Of a DNA stretch of 64,000 bases, positions 27,029 to 36,037 are shown piece by piece (within the stretch, counting starts at the first letter, position 1; every line of letters begins with the position of its first letter). Where the stretch lies: the NCBI GenBank assembly GCA_028485475.2, contig CP144143.1:2976001-3040000 (forward strand). The letters run 5' to 3'. Both the position numbers and the translations under genes were made by a program. Below the pieces are notes generated by a model, which made no database searches, was not told where the DNA came from, and saw only the letters and a program-made list of their open reading frames with translations. Origin of the DNA: Chitinophagaceae bacterium C216 (GTDB lineage Bacteria; Bacteroidota; Bacteroidia; Chitinophagales; Chitinophagaceae).

Positions 27029-27066
27029 AAAAGCCGTCTTTACAATAACGTTCAGACGGCTTTTTT
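27029..27066 (+). terminator. Rho-independent terminator after the acyl-CoA ligase
   Basis: AAAAGCCGTCT (27029-27039) pairs with AGACGGC plus Ts (27054-27064) over a 14-base loop. The T-run is six long. It lies between convergent genes and could also slow transcription from plsX. Confidence 0.87.
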
Positions 27067-27087
27067 ATTAGATGAGTTATTACAATC

Positions 27088-28035
27088 TTATATGCGTTGC
27101 ACTGCTTCCTTTACCTTACCTAGAACATCGGTATTCAGCATTTTTACAGCCACATCGATCATATTGCTAAAGGCTGTGGCATGAGAAATACCGTGGCCGA
27201 TAATCACAGGTTTTTCTACACCCAGCACAGGAGTACCTCCGTAAATTTCAAAATTAAAGCGGTTCAAATAGGGATTATCGATTTGTTGTTCTTGGGCAAT
27301 ATCGTAAATAGACTCGGCCATTTTCAAAATAACATTGCCGGTAAATCCTTCACAAACCATCACATCGGCTTGGTTCCTAAATACGTCGCGCCCCTCCACG
27401 TTTCCGATAAAATTAATAGCCTTGTTGCTTTTCAACATAGGATAGGCTGCCTGTGCTAGTATATTTCCCTTGCCTTCTTCTTCACCCACATTCATCAGGC
27501 CTACTTTAGGATTCTCCACTCCAAAAATGTACTGACAGAATACAGAACCCATTACGGCAAATTGATTAAGATGTTCCGGTTTACAATCGGCATTCAATCC
27601 TACATCCAACAGTAAGCCTGTACTACCGTCCGGCTTAGGGATTACCGAAGAAATAGTTGGCCTCAAAACTCCCTCAACCACTTTAATACTAAACATAGCG
27701 CCTACCATCATCGCACCAGTATTGCCTGCGCTGATGAAGGCATCTATTTTTCCTGCGGCTAAATGCTGAAATCCTACGGCAATAGACGAATCAGTTTTTT
27801 CTTTCAGTGCTTTGGTAGGATGTTCGTTCATACCAATCACCTGTGAAGTAGGTTGAATGGTATACTTTTCTTGAGGTACTTCGTTTTCAGATAACAGAGG
27901 CTTCAGTTGCTCTTCATTCCCGAACAATACCAAATGTAATTGCTCAAAGCTATTTTTTAAAAGGTACTGCTTTACCCCTTTCACCGCTTCCTGTGGCGCA
28001 TAATCGCCACCCATCATATCAATTCCTATATTCAT
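27088..28035 (-). CDS. plsX: Phosphate acyltransferase PlsX
   Basis: Converts acyl-ACP to acyl-phosphate for phospholipid synthesis. The ATG at 28035 gives 315 aa and the family start MNIGIDMMGGDYAP; the longer frame to 28074 is discounted. Landmarks are the D-MGGD phosphate-binding start, ISAGNTGAMM near the middle, LLDVGLNADCKPE, and VCEGFTGNVILK in the C-terminal half. It is last in yceD-rpmF-plsX, the conserved linkage of ribosomal protein L32 and lipid synthesis genes. Confidence 0.96.
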   Translation of the reverse strand: MNIGIDMMGGDYAPQEAVKGVKQYLLKNSFEQLHLVLFGNEEQLKPLLSENEVPQEKYTIQPTSQVIGMNEHPTKALKEKTDSSIAVGFQHLAAGKIDAFISAGNTGAMMVGAMFSIKVVEGVLRPTISSVIPKPDGSTGLLLDVGLNADCKPEHLNQFAVMGSVFCQYIFGVENPKVGLMNVGEEEGKGNILAQAAYPMLKSNKAINFIGNVEGRDVFRNQADVMVCEGFTGNVILKMAESIYDIAQEQQIDNPYLNRFNFEIYGGTPVLGVEKPVIIGHGISHATAFSNMIDVAVKMLNTDVLGKVKEAVQRI

Positions 28036-28199
28036 ATAATAGCTAAAATAAAAAATTCCGGATACATTACACAATCGTAAACCTGTACTGTAACCGGAAT
28101 CTCCTTACAACATTACATACGCTACTGCTATCGCGAGAAGCGAACGCATAAAAAAGCGAAGCATCTTTATTTGCCCCGCTACTATTTTCAATCTTTTAA

Positions 28200-28394
28200 T
28201 TAGGCGTTAGAAGGAGCTTTTTCAGCCACTACCTTTCCTTTATAGATCAGCTTTCCTTCACTTACATAAGCGCGGTGGCGCAGATGTACTTCACCTGTAG
28301 TTGCATCAGTAGTTAATGTGTGCGCTTTAGCTTTATAATGGGTTCTGCGTTTTGCACTTCTCTGCTGACTGTGCCTGCGTTTGGGATTTGGCAT
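28200..28394 (-). CDS. rpmF: 50S ribosomal protein L32
   Basis: A 64 aa basic protein beginning MPNPKRRHSQQRSAKRRTHYK, the invariant L32 start (after Met removal PNPKRRHS). This Bacteroidota form lacks the four-cysteine zinc ribbon found in some L32 proteins; no Cys is present, so it does not depend on zinc. It lies between yceD and plsX in the standard order. Confidence 0.97.
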   Translation of the reverse strand: MPNPKRRHSQQRSAKRRTHYKAKAHTLTTDATTGEVHLRHRAYVSEGKLIYKGKVVAEKAPSNA

Positions 28395-28492
28395 AACTCT
28401 TTATTTTAATAATTTTAAACCTAATTGTTATTTATCAATCTTTGCCGAACCGGATATTGTTTCCAATAGAAACAATACTTTCGATTGAGCGA

Positions 28493-29035
28493 TTAATTAT
28501 CCTTGTTTTTAAATTTTTCCAATCCTTTCCAGATGGGATTGATATCCTCTTTTTCTGAGTTTTCAACGTCCAATTCTCCGAGCACCTTTAATGCTGTTTC
28601 ATTACACTGACCACCAAATGCATTGCAGGTCTTGTGCATGGGGATACTGAGATTAATGAACTCATATATCCAGTTTTCAACATTAATGTGACTCTCGCCG
28701 CGACTGATGTAATATACATCAGGATCTTCTTCCTGATCATTCATCAACTCCGGCTCTTCCACCATTTTTATTGTAACTAAAAACTCGTCCCACAACTCCA
28801 GTTTCAAATCATTGTTACAACGGTCGCAAGTAACCATCACATTACCCCCTACCTCAAATTTCAATAGCATAAAGCCATTTTGTTTATCCAGCGACAGCTT
28901 TATTTCTGCATGGCAATCTGAGAAATCTTGCTCCTGAAAACTCTCAAAGAACTTATCATCTATGCTATAAGTGTACTCATGCATACCGGGTTTCAACCCC
29001 ACAAAAGCGATATCGTATGCTCTCCCTTTGGACAT
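28493..29035 (-). CDS. yceD: YceD/DUF177 family protein
   Basis: A 180 aa cytoplasmic protein encoded just upstream of rpmF. In the DUF177 family, YceD is needed for 23S rRNA processing or L32 control in plants and some bacteria. The sequence shows the metal-like MVTCDRCNNDLKLELWD centre (CxxC) and a C-terminal C..FGGQCNE pair. Acidic overall (ESHINVENWIYEF). The promoter upstream has both a -7 box and a -33 TTG at 19 bases, the clearest protein-gene promoter here. Confidence 0.9.
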   Translation of the reverse strand: MSKGRAYDIAFVGLKPGMHEYTYSIDDKFFESFQEQDFSDCHAEIKLSLDKQNGFMLLKFEVGGNVMVTCDRCNNDLKLELWDEFLVTIKMVEEPELMNDQEEDPDVYYISRGESHINVENWIYEFINLSIPMHKTCNAFGGQCNETALKVLGELDVENSEKEDINPIWKGLEKFKNKDN

Positions 29036-29064
29036 GGTACAACTTACCCCGAATTTGGAGCGTG

Positions 29065-29094
29065 CAAATGTACGGCTTTTTTTTACAAAACCAA
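29065..29094 (-). promoter_or_regulatory. Promoter of the yceD-rpmF-plsX operon
   Basis: Read on the minus strand: -33 TTG (29092-29094), a 19-base spacer, then -7 TACATTTG (29065-29072). This is the full Bacteroidota consensus. The predicted leader to the yceD ATG at 29035 is about 24 bases. Confidence 0.75.
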
Positions 29095-29210
29095 CCCGGC
29101 AGCGGGATTATTTTGACTCAACAAGGCCTTTACAAGCAAAATACACTATAAAATTTGCAAATTATATCCCAAATCATCTGCCATCCTGTCATAAACACAC
29201 AAAAATAGCC

Positions 29211-29218
29211 TATCTTTG
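29211..29218 (+). promoter_or_regulatory. -7 promoter box for miaB
   Basis: TATCTTTG is an exact TAnnTTTG box. It overlaps the GTG at 29218, so the longer miaB reading frame from that GTG cannot be translated from this promoter. This favours the ATG at 29245. Confidence 0.6.
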
Positions 29219-29244
29219 TGCGCTTAAAATTAAAAAGAATACTG

Positions 29245-30675
29245 ATGCTGGACCTGGTAGCACATAAAGTACACGATGAAAGCAGACAAGGCGAGAGCTA
29301 TGCTCCGCAAAACCCTGATAATAAAGTATATACACGTAAGTTTTATATAGAAAGCTATGGCTGTCAGATGAATTTTGCCGACAGCGAAATTGTGGCATCC
29401 ATTCTTAATAAAGAAGGCTTTGGAGCCACCCGTAATCTGGAAGAAGCTAATCTCATCTTCATCAATACCTGTTCTATTCGCGAAAAAGCAGAGCAAACAG
29501 TACGAAACAGGTTGCAGGAGTTCAGAAAAATTAAAACACAGAACCCCGGCACCCTAATAGGTGTCTTAGGTTGTATGGCCGAACGCCTCAAAGCCAAGTT
29601 TCTGGAAGAAGAGAAGCTGGTGGACATTGTGGTAGGCCCCGATGCATACCGCAGCCTACCCAAGCTTGTAGCTGAAGCCTCCGAAGGCCATAAAAGCGTA
29701 AACGTATTACTCAGCCGTGAAGAAACTTATGCCGACATCTCCCCCATCCGTCTTAACTCGAATGGGGTGAGCGCCTTTGTAAGCATTATGCGCGGTTGTA
29801 ATAATATGTGTTCTTTCTGTGTAGTGCCTTTTACTCGCGGAAGAGAACGCAGCCGTGATGCCGAAAGTATCGTGAGAGAGTGCCGAGAGCTGTTTGAAAA
29901 TGGCTATCGCGAAGTAACCTTGCTCGGACAAAACGTGGATAGTTATTACTATACACCTCCCTATTCTCAGCCGGAAGAGGCCCAGCCCGTAACCTTTGCA
30001 CGACTACTGGAAATGGTGGCTCAGATATCTCCCCTGCTAAGAGTGAGATTTTCCACTTCGCACCCTAAAGATATTACCCGCGATGTACTCACTACTATGG
30101 CCGCTTATGAAAACATTTGCAAGTGCATTCATTTGCCCGTACAAAGTGGGTCCACACGCATACTACAATTAATGAACCGTACTTATACCAGAGAATGGTA
30201 TATGCGTAAAGTGGATGAAATTCGGGAAATTTTGCCCGACTGTAGTATTACATCCGACATTATAGCCGGTTTCTGCACCGAAACGGAAGAAGATCATCAG
30301 GAAACACTGTCTATAATGGATTACTGCCAGTACGATTTGAGCTACATGTTCTTCTATAGCGAAAGACCTGGCACTTTAGCTCAAAGAAGATATAAAGATG
30401 ATGTTCCGCTAGAAGTTAAAAAACGTAGACTTCAGGAAATTATCGAAAAACAAAATCAACTATCCCTCAATAACTATAAAAAAGATATCGGTAAAACCTT
30501 TAAAGTGCTGGTAGACGGTGACAGCAAGCGTAGTGCCGATGACTGGGTAGGACGCAACTCTCAGAATAAAGTAGTGGTATTCCCTAAAAAAGGAACCACC
30601 TGCCAAAAAGGTGATTATGTAAATGTCAAAATCAAAGATTGCACACAGGCGACTTTGTTCGGAGAAGTTGTTTAG
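29245..30675 (+). CDS. miaB: tRNA-2-methylthio-N6-dimethylallyladenosine synthase MiaB
   Basis: A radical-SAM methylthiotransferase that adds a methylthio group to i6A at tRNA position 37. With the ATG at 29245 it has 476 aa. Auxiliary-cluster cysteines are C40 (SYGCQMNF), C76 (NTCSIRE) and C110 (LGCMAER). The radical-SAM set is C185, C189 and C192 in [11 protein letters not shown]-terminal TRAM domain follows ([34 protein letters not shown]). It works with the hydroxylase gene at 48548 in the ms2io6A pathway. Confidence 0.96.
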   Translation: MLDLVAHKVHDESRQGESYAPQNPDNKVYTRKFYIESYGCQMNFADSEIVASILNKEGFGATRNLEEANLIFINTCSIREKAEQTVRNRLQEFRKIKTQNPGTLIGVLGCMAERLKAKFLEEEKLVDIVVGPDAYRSLPKLVAEASEGHKSVNVLLSREETYADISPIRLNSNGVSAFVSIMRGCNNMCSFCVVPFTRGRERSRDAESIVRECRELFENGYREVTLLGQNVDSYYYTPPYSQPEEAQPVTFARLLEMVAQISPLLRVRFSTSHPKDITRDVLTTMAAYENICKCIHLPVQSGSTRILQLMNRTYTREWYMRKVDEIREILPDCSITSDIIAGFCTETEEDHQETLSIMDYCQYDLSYMFFYSERPGTLAQRRYKDDVPLEVKKRRLQEIIEKQNQLSLNNYKKDIGKTFKVLVDGDSKRSADDWVGRNSQNKVVVFPKKGTTCQKGDYVNVKIKDCTQATLFGEVV

Positions 30676-30939
30676 TTATATTTATTACACGGTATCTAAT
30701 AATGAGCACGCGCATACGATGCGGTTGCCTGAACAGCAATCTGAAATAGGTTACAGCAAAGTCGTTTATAACAAAAGATATTGAAGAACGCTTAAAAATT
30801 TATAACGATACTTCTGCTCATAACAGCACCTTGAGGATATCTACAGGATGCATACGAACCTTACATCATGTAACCATGATGGCAAATATGAACAGTAAGT
30901 AGGTGTTAAAATTTTTCACTACAAAAAGGCATTGTACCA

Positions 30940-32211
30940 ATGGATTTACAAAGCATCAAAAATCGGTTTGGCATTATTGGTAATTCGCCGGAGTTGAACT
31001 ACGCTCTGGAAGTGGCCGTTCAGGTTGCAAGTACCGATCTTACGGTACTAATTATCGGCGAAAGCGGTGTAGGAAAGGAAGCGTTTTCTTCCATCATTCA
31101 TTCCCTATCTCCCCGCAAACACAATCCCTTTATTGCCGTAAACTGTGGTGCTATACCGGAGGGAACAATCGATTCGGAACTATTTGGTCATGAAAAAGGT
31201 TCCTTTACAGGGGCTGTTGATGCTCGAAAAGGATATTTTGAAACTGTAAATGGCGGTACCATCTTTTTAGACGAGATAGGTGAAATGCCTTTGGGTACAC
31301 AAGCTAGATTGCTGCGCGTACTGGAAGCCGGAGAATACATTCGGGTGGGTTCTAGTAAAGTACAAAAAACCAACGTACGTGTAGTAGCCGCTACAAATAA
31401 AGACTTGTTGCAACTGGTACAGCAGAATAAGTTTAGGGAAGACCTTTACTATCGATTGAGTACTGTACCCATTCGTGTCCCACCACTTTCCAGTCGTAAG
31501 GAAGATATCGTATTACTCTTTAGAAAGTTTGCGGCCGATTTTGCTGATAAATACAAAACACCTGCAGTACAGCTGACAGATGACGCTAAAGAGTTGCTAC
31601 TCAACTATCCTTGGCCCGGTAATATTCGCGAACTGAAAAATATTGCCGAGCAAGTTTCTGTACTTGCAAAAGACAAGATTATAAGCGCTAAAGAACTGAG
31701 TCGCTATCTACAACCTTACTCATCCAACAGATTGCCGATGGTGATGCCCGGCAATACTCAGCAAGAGTTCCAAAACGAAAGAGAAATATTATATAAGCTT
31801 TTCTTTGACCTAAAAAAAGATGTAACCGAGCTTAAAAAAATGTTTATTGAAGTACTACAAAATCCGGCGCTTGCATCCCAAAGCTCTGCTCTAATGCAAA
31901 GCTTGCAGGATTTGAAAAGTAGTCACGATCCTTATCATCAGTTTCCGGCAGCACTGCAACTCGAAATGCATGCCCACATGCCAGATAGTCATGGACAGCA
32001 GCATGCGCCCATTACCATAGGCGTGGACCATAATATCCAGGAACATGAGGAGGTAGAAGAAAACCTGAATATCATGGATAAAGAAAAAGAACTCATCATT
32101 AAAGCTTTAAAGAAACATAATAGCAAAAGAAAAGATGCGGCCTTGGATCTAGGTATCAGTGAACGGACACTTTACAGAAAACTCAAGGAATATGATATTG
32201 AAGAATTATAA
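30940..32211 (+). CDS. Sigma54-interacting AAA+ transcriptional activator without receiver domain
   Basis: A 423 aa bacterial enhancer-binding protein that would remodel RNA polymerase with sigma54. It starts directly with the AAA+ domain: Walker A GESGVGKE at 40-47, the sigma54 loop reads GSFTGA at 87-92 (the usual form is GAFTGA), Walker B GGTIFLDE at 105-112, and the sensor region PWPGNIRELKN near 228. A His/Gln/Glu-rich linker (about 325-375) and a Fis-type helix-turn-helix (DAALDLGISERTLYRKLKEY) complete it. No N-terminal sensor domain. Coupled to lptE by a 20-base overlap. Confidence 0.92.
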   Translation: MDLQSIKNRFGIIGNSPELNYALEVAVQVASTDLTVLIIGESGVGKEAFSSIIHSLSPRKHNPFIAVNCGAIPEGTIDSELFGHEKGSFTGAVDARKGYFETVNGGTIFLDEIGEMPLGTQARLLRVLEAGEYIRVGSSKVQKTNVRVVAATNKDLLQLVQQNKFREDLYYRLSTVPIRVPPLSSRKEDIVLLFRKFAADFADKYKTPAVQLTDDAKELLLNYPWPGNIRELKNIAEQVSVLAKDKIISAKELSRYLQPYSSNRLPMVMPGNTQQEFQNEREILYKLFFDLKKDVTELKKMFIEVLQNPALASQSSALMQSLQDLKSSHDPYHQFPAALQLEMHAHMPDSHGQQHAPITIGVDHNIQEHEEVEENLNIMDKEKELIIKALKKHNSKRKDAALDLGISERTLYRKLKEYDIEEL

Positions 32212-32722
32212 AAGATTATTGGTAGTTGCTTTAATTTTTGCAACCTTTTGCATCGGTTTTACGCAAAGTGGTTGTGGCATTTATAGATTTAAGGATGTGA
32301 GCATTCCCGACAGTGTGCGACTGGTAAAAATCAACCAGATACAAAACAAAGCATCTTATGTCAACCCACGTTTAGCACCTGCACTGACGGATAAATTACG
32401 TCAGAAAATCGTCAGCCAAACACGCATTGGCCAAACCAATGGAGATAATGCAGATTGGATTATCGACTGCACCATTACGAGTTATTCGTTTTCAACATCG
32501 GGTATTTCCAATCAGCAGGTAAATACCAACAGACTTAACGTAGGGGTGCATATTGAGGTGAAAGATAACCATACCCAAAAGATTATCGGTAAATATGACG
32601 TCTCCACTCCTTTTGATTATTCTGGCAGCATGAGCCTGCAGCAAGCCGAGCAGGCACTAGAGTCCCAAATGTTGCGGGATATTCCTGACGCCATATTTAA
32701 CCGTATATTCTCAAACTGGTAA
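32192..32722 (+). CDS. lptE: LptE-like outer-membrane lipoprotein
   Basis: A 176 aa lipoprotein of the Bacteroidota LptE type, the plug of the LptD lipopolysaccharide export pore. The signal ends at a lipobox-like SGC (Cys28). Next comes YRFKDVSIPDSVRLVKI, the hallmark of this family, then a LAPALTDKLRQKI helix and a C-terminal AEQALESQMLRDIPDAIFNRI helix. The ATG at 32192 lies inside the end of the activator gene; a TTG 6 bases later gives KNYKRLL. The activator-lptE-TPR-secG order is conserved in Bacteroidota. Confidence 0.87.
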   Translation: MILKNYKRLLVVALIFATFCIGFTQSGCGIYRFKDVSIPDSVRLVKINQIQNKASYVNPRLAPALTDKLRQKIVSQTRIGQTNGDNADWIIDCTITSYSFSTSGISNQQVNTNRLNVGVHIEVKDNHTQKIIGKYDVSTPFDYSGSMSLQQAEQALESQMLRDIPDAIFNRIFSNW

Positions 32723-32731
32723 TTTCGCAAT

Positions 32732-33535
32732 ATGAATCAACTGATCAATGTACTGGCAGATGCCGTGTTGTCCAAAAAATTGGATGCTTGCAGTGTAGAG
32801 GAATTGCAGGATCTGTCGGAAAAATATCCTTATTCTTCCGCATTACAACTATTGTATACACAAAAACTGAAAGAACAAAATAGTGATGCGCTCAATGAGC
32901 AGCTTCAAAAAACACTTTTGTATTATAAAAACCCTTTGTTTATCCATTATATTCTGAATGCCGAAACAAACAAGGCACAGACATCTTCAAACAAAACATA
33001 CGATAAAGAGATAGCTCAAGAACTTGCAGCGGCTACACCGACTGCAGCTATATACACCGAAGAAGATGCCCCCGCAATATCAGAGATGGTACAGGAAGAT
33101 GAAGGTGAGATTTCAATTCCAAAATTAAAAATTGAGCCCCTCGACCCTGCTACCGCACAGCTCGCCTTTACACCTTACCATACCATCGACTATTTTGCAG
33201 CAGAAGGCATTAAGCTGAACGATGAACAGAACCCTATAAAGGATCGCTTCAGCACACAGCTCAAAAGCTTTACCGATTGGATCAAGCAAATGAAGCGCCT
33301 GCCCGGTAGCTCCTATCAGACTAATATCACCGCTTTAGAAGAAAAAAAGATTGAAAAAATGGCAGCGCAATCGGTAAGCGGGGAAAATGCCGTTACGGAA
33401 GCCATGGCGGAAGTATGGATAAAACAGGGCAATAAAGAGAAAGCTATTGAGATATATAAGAAATTAAGTTTGCAAAATCCCCACAAAAACGCTTATTTTG
33501 CAGCCAAAATTGACTATTTAAAGAATTTAATATGA
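32732..33535 (+). CDS. TPR-like cytoplasmic protein of unknown function
   Basis: A 267 aa protein of the lptE-secG cluster. Residues 1-75 are helical (LADAVLSKKLDACSVEELQDLSEKYPYSSALQLLY). The middle (85-150) is acidic and Ala/Thr/Glu rich. The last 45 residues contain a TPR-like unit (MAEVWIKQGNKEKAIEIYKKLSLQNP). No signal peptide. Its stop overlaps the secG ATG (33532) by four bases, so the two are translationally coupled. Probably a scaffold; I cannot assign a specific role. Confidence 0.8.
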   Translation: MNQLINVLADAVLSKKLDACSVEELQDLSEKYPYSSALQLLYTQKLKEQNSDALNEQLQKTLLYYKNPLFIHYILNAETNKAQTSSNKTYDKEIAQELAAATPTAAIYTEEDAPAISEMVQEDEGEISIPKLKIEPLDPATAQLAFTPYHTIDYFAAEGIKLNDEQNPIKDRFSTQLKSFTDWIKQMKRLPGSSYQTNITALEEKKIEKMAAQSVSGENAVTEAMAEVWIKQGNKEKAIEIYKKLSLQNPHKNAYFAAKIDYLKNLI

Positions 33536-33891
33536 CAGTTTTATTTGTTATACTGATTATACTTGCCGCAGTAATACTTGGCTTTATTATATTGATTCAG
33601 AACCCAAAAGGAGGTGGTCTCGCTGGTAATTTCGCTGGTGTAAGCAGTCAATTTATGGGTGTAAAACAGACAAACGATATTCTGGAAAGAGGTACTTGGA
33701 TTTTTGCGGCTGTTATTGCACTTTTAAGTCTTTTGTCTACTTTCTTTATAGCTCCTTCGAGCGGCTCTAAAGGCAGATTGCAGGATATAGGAGGTGCCCC
33801 TGTGCAGCAATCAGCCCCTGCACCAACTCAATCTGCACCGGCAACTACTCTTCCAGCTCAAACAGCACCGGCTGCAGATTCGGGCAAATAA
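33532..33891 (+). CDS. secG: Preprotein translocase subunit SecG
   Basis: A 119 aa subunit of the SecYEG channel. Two membrane helices (residues 2-22 and 56-75) flank the loop LIQNPKGGGLAGNFAGVSSQFMG, the SecG signature (QNPKGGGLAG). The C-terminal tail (about 80-119) is rich in Ala, Pro, Gln and Ser, which is usual in Bacteroidota SecG. It is followed by a terminator. Confidence 0.95.
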   Translation: MTVLFVILIILAAVILGFIILIQNPKGGGLAGNFAGVSSQFMGVKQTNDILERGTWIFAAVIALLSLLSTFFIAPSSGSKGRLQDIGGAPVQQSAPAPTQSAPATTLPAQTAPAADSGK

Positions 33892-33925
33892 TAGTAAAGC
33901 AGATTACAACTTCACATAATTATTT

Positions 33926-33954
33926 AACCTGCGTAAAATTTACGCAGGTTTTTT
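33926..33954 (+). terminator. Rho-independent terminator after secG
   Basis: AACCTGCGTAAA (33926-33937) is complementary to TTTACGCAGGTT (33939-33950). The A/T tips form the loop and the stem runs into a TTTTTTG tract. It ends the activator-lptE-TPR-secG unit. Confidence 0.8.
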
Positions 33955-33986
33955 GTCTTTATCACCCACTGCGGAGCTCATTACCT

Positions 33987-33994
33987 TACTTTTG
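33987..33994 (+). promoter_or_regulatory. -7 promoter box for mltG
   Basis: TACTTTTG is an exact TAnnTTTG box located after the secG terminator, 53 bases before the TTG start of mltG at 34047. It indicates a separate mltG transcript. Confidence 0.55.
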
Positions 33995-34046
33995 CTTTAT
34001 ATTCACTGCGGAAAATTCATTAGTTAACCCTTATCCACATATTACC

Positions 34047-35078
34047 TTGAAAAAGCTACTGAAGATATTCTTTATTACGATTGCAATACTTGTAGCATTT
34101 ACAGCTTTCATATTCTTTGGGCCGGCGACCAACTCGCCTGAAGATGGCTTTCTTTATGTCAAAACTGGTACTACCATGCCCGAACTAGAGCGCCAGCTTG
34201 TAGACGAAGGCGTGTTGAAAAGTATACTATGGTTTAACCTTGCCAAAAAACTACTTCCCTTCGAAAAAGTAAAGCCTGGTAAATATAAAATTAGCGAAGG
34301 GATGAGTGTGGTAAACTTATTACGGATGCTACGCAATGGCCGCCAGCAGCCCGTAAACTTTGTAGTAACTAAAATTCGCACCAAAGAACAACTGGCAGCT
34401 CGGATGGGCAAACAGTTCGAATTTGATTCGCTTGCTGCGATTCAGTTCTTAAGTAGCAATGATTCGCTCAAAGACTATAATCTAGATAGTAATACAGTAA
34501 TGGCGGCTGTATTACCGCTCACCTACGAAAATAGGTGGAATACCACACCCCGTGCAGTTTTTGAGAAGTTTTATAACGCTTATAAGATATTCTGGAACGA
34601 TACCCGCAAGCAAAAAGCACAGGAAAAAGGCTTGTCGATAACAGAAGTCATTACCTTGGCATCCATCGTTGATGAGGAAACCAATGCAGAAAAAGAAAAG
34701 GGACTAATTGCAAGTGTCTATCTCAATCGTCTGGCAAAAGGGATGAAGCTGCAGGCAGACCCTACTGTAAAGTTTGCCTTAAAAAACTTTGGCATAAAAC
34801 GGGTATTATTAAAACATCTCACAGCAGACTCTCCCTACAACACTTATAAAAATAAAGGTCTGCCGCCGGGTCCTATATGCACCCCGCAGGAATCTACTAT
34901 AGATTCAGTTTTAAATGCACCGAAAACTGATTATATTTATTTTGTAGCGAGTCCTGCCTTTGACGGCACCCATGTTTTTGCAACAAACTATAACGATCAT
35001 ATGAATTACGCAAAAGCATATCAGCAGGCACTGAACGAGCGTTTTGGCAAACCATCAACCACTTCAGAAAATAAGTGA
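34047..35078 (+). CDS. mltG: Endolytic murein transglycosylase MltG
   Basis: A membrane-anchored lytic transglycosylase that cuts nascent peptidoglycan strands and sets their length. With the TTG at 34047 it has 343 aa: MKK plus one membrane helix (7-26), a LysM-like region (VKTGTTMPELERQL), and the YceG catalytic domain with LASIVDEETN at 204-213 containing the catalytic acidic residue, PLTYENRWN, and LQADPTVKF followed by YNTYKNKGLPPGPI. No ATG is available in frame nearby. Its end overlaps the YihY gene start by four bases. Confidence 0.94.
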   Translation: MKKLLKIFFITIAILVAFTAFIFFGPATNSPEDGFLYVKTGTTMPELERQLVDEGVLKSILWFNLAKKLLPFEKVKPGKYKISEGMSVVNLLRMLRNGRQQPVNFVVTKIRTKEQLAARMGKQFEFDSLAAIQFLSSNDSLKDYNLDSNTVMAAVLPLTYENRWNTTPRAVFEKFYNAYKIFWNDTRKQKAQEKGLSITEVITLASIVDEETNAEKEKGLIASVYLNRLAKGMKLQADPTVKFALKNFGIKRVLLKHLTADSPYNTYKNKGLPPGPICTPQESTIDSVLNAPKTDYIYFVASPAFDGTHVFATNYNDHMNYAKAYQQALNERFGKPSTTSENK

Positions 35079-36037
35079 AGCAAAGAATAATAAATAAAAT
35101 ACAGAACTCACGTTTATGGCAAAAGCTGGTGGAGCACAGTCATCGCGAGAATCTACCGGGGTTCAAAAATGTTTCTTTATTCAATACGATTAAGAAATTC
35201 AGAGAACAGGTAGTATGGGATGATCTGCTAGAAAGGGCTTCGGCCATTTCCTTCAATTGTGCAATGGCTCTACCATCGATGATCCTATTTCTGTGTACAT
35301 TAATTCCGATTATTGCCAAGCAGAACTTTATTGTGCAGCTGGACCTAGAAGGCCAATTATACGCATTCATAAAAGATGTGATACCGGACAAAAACAATTA
35401 TGAACCGGTCCTCGAATTCATTTACAATATCATTAACGATCAACGCAGTGGGTTATTAATTCTGAGTATTGCGCTTTCCCTATTTTTTTCCTCCAATGCC
35501 ATAATCGGCGTTATGAGGTCATTTGATAAAAATTATCCGGGCTTTACCAAGAGAAAGGGAATCAAAAAAAGACTAGTAGCCATCCGTATTACAGCCATGC
35601 TCTTTTTTCTGTTTATTATGTGCCTAGCCTTGTTGATAGCGCAACAGTCGGTATTAGAATGGCTTGGTATTAAAAATGAACTATTGGCTGCAGCACTGGG
35701 AAAAATAAGATGGGTGCTTATTTTTCTACTAGTATTTATTATCATCTCGTATATCTACAGGCATGTACCCTCCGTGCACGAGAAGTGGAATATTATTACA
35801 CCAGGTTCGGTGCTAGCCACTTGCTTGGTAGTTATTTGTTCACTTATCTTCTCCTGGTATGTAAGTCAGTTTGGTACTTATAACAAATTGTATGGCTCCA
35901 TCGGAACTATTATCGTAGTATTGGTATTAATCTTTTTAAACTCTGTCATTCTGTTAATCGGTTTTGAGCTCAATGCTATCATTTATACGATTTCACATAC
36001 AAGAGACAATGAACTTGCTCCGGAGTTAAAAGATTAA
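35075..36037 (+). CDS. YihY/BrkB family membrane protein
   Basis: A 320 aa inner-membrane protein of the YihY/virulence factor BrkB family, often annotated as a transporter or ribonuclease BN, without proof. It has about six helices; markers are RASAISFNCAMALPSMILFLCTLIPI, the central ITPGSVLATCLV, and YNKLYGSIGTIIVVLVLIFLNSVILLIGFELNA, a family signature. It starts at a GTG (35075) inside the mltG stop context, implying translational coupling. The end overlaps the convergent TrmH-type gene by four bases. Confidence 0.9.
   Translation: MKQRIINKIQNSRLWQKLVEHSHRENLPGFKNVSLFNTIKKFREQVVWDDLLERASAISFNCAMALPSMILFLCTLIPIIAKQNFIVQLDLEGQLYAFIKDVIPDKNNYEPVLEFIYNIINDQRSGLLILSIALSLFFSSNAIIGVMRSFDKNYPGFTKRKGIKKRLVAIRITAMLFFLFIMCLALLIAQQSVLEWLGIKNELLAAALGKIRWVLIFLLVFIIISYIYRHVPSVHEKWNIITPGSVLATCLVVICSLIFSWYVSQFGTYNKLYGSIGTIIVVLVLIFLNSVILLIGFELNAIIYTISHTRDNELAPELKD

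Noticed and set aside
29218-29244. GTG start of miaB
   Set aside because: The GTG overlaps the -7 box at 29211-29218, so it would not be in the transcript. The ATG at 29245 fits better.
30676-30939. Possible small RNA or gene in the gap before the sigma54 activator
   Set aside because: No hairpin, tRNA-like fold, conserved promoter or plausible frame could be made out in the 264 bases.
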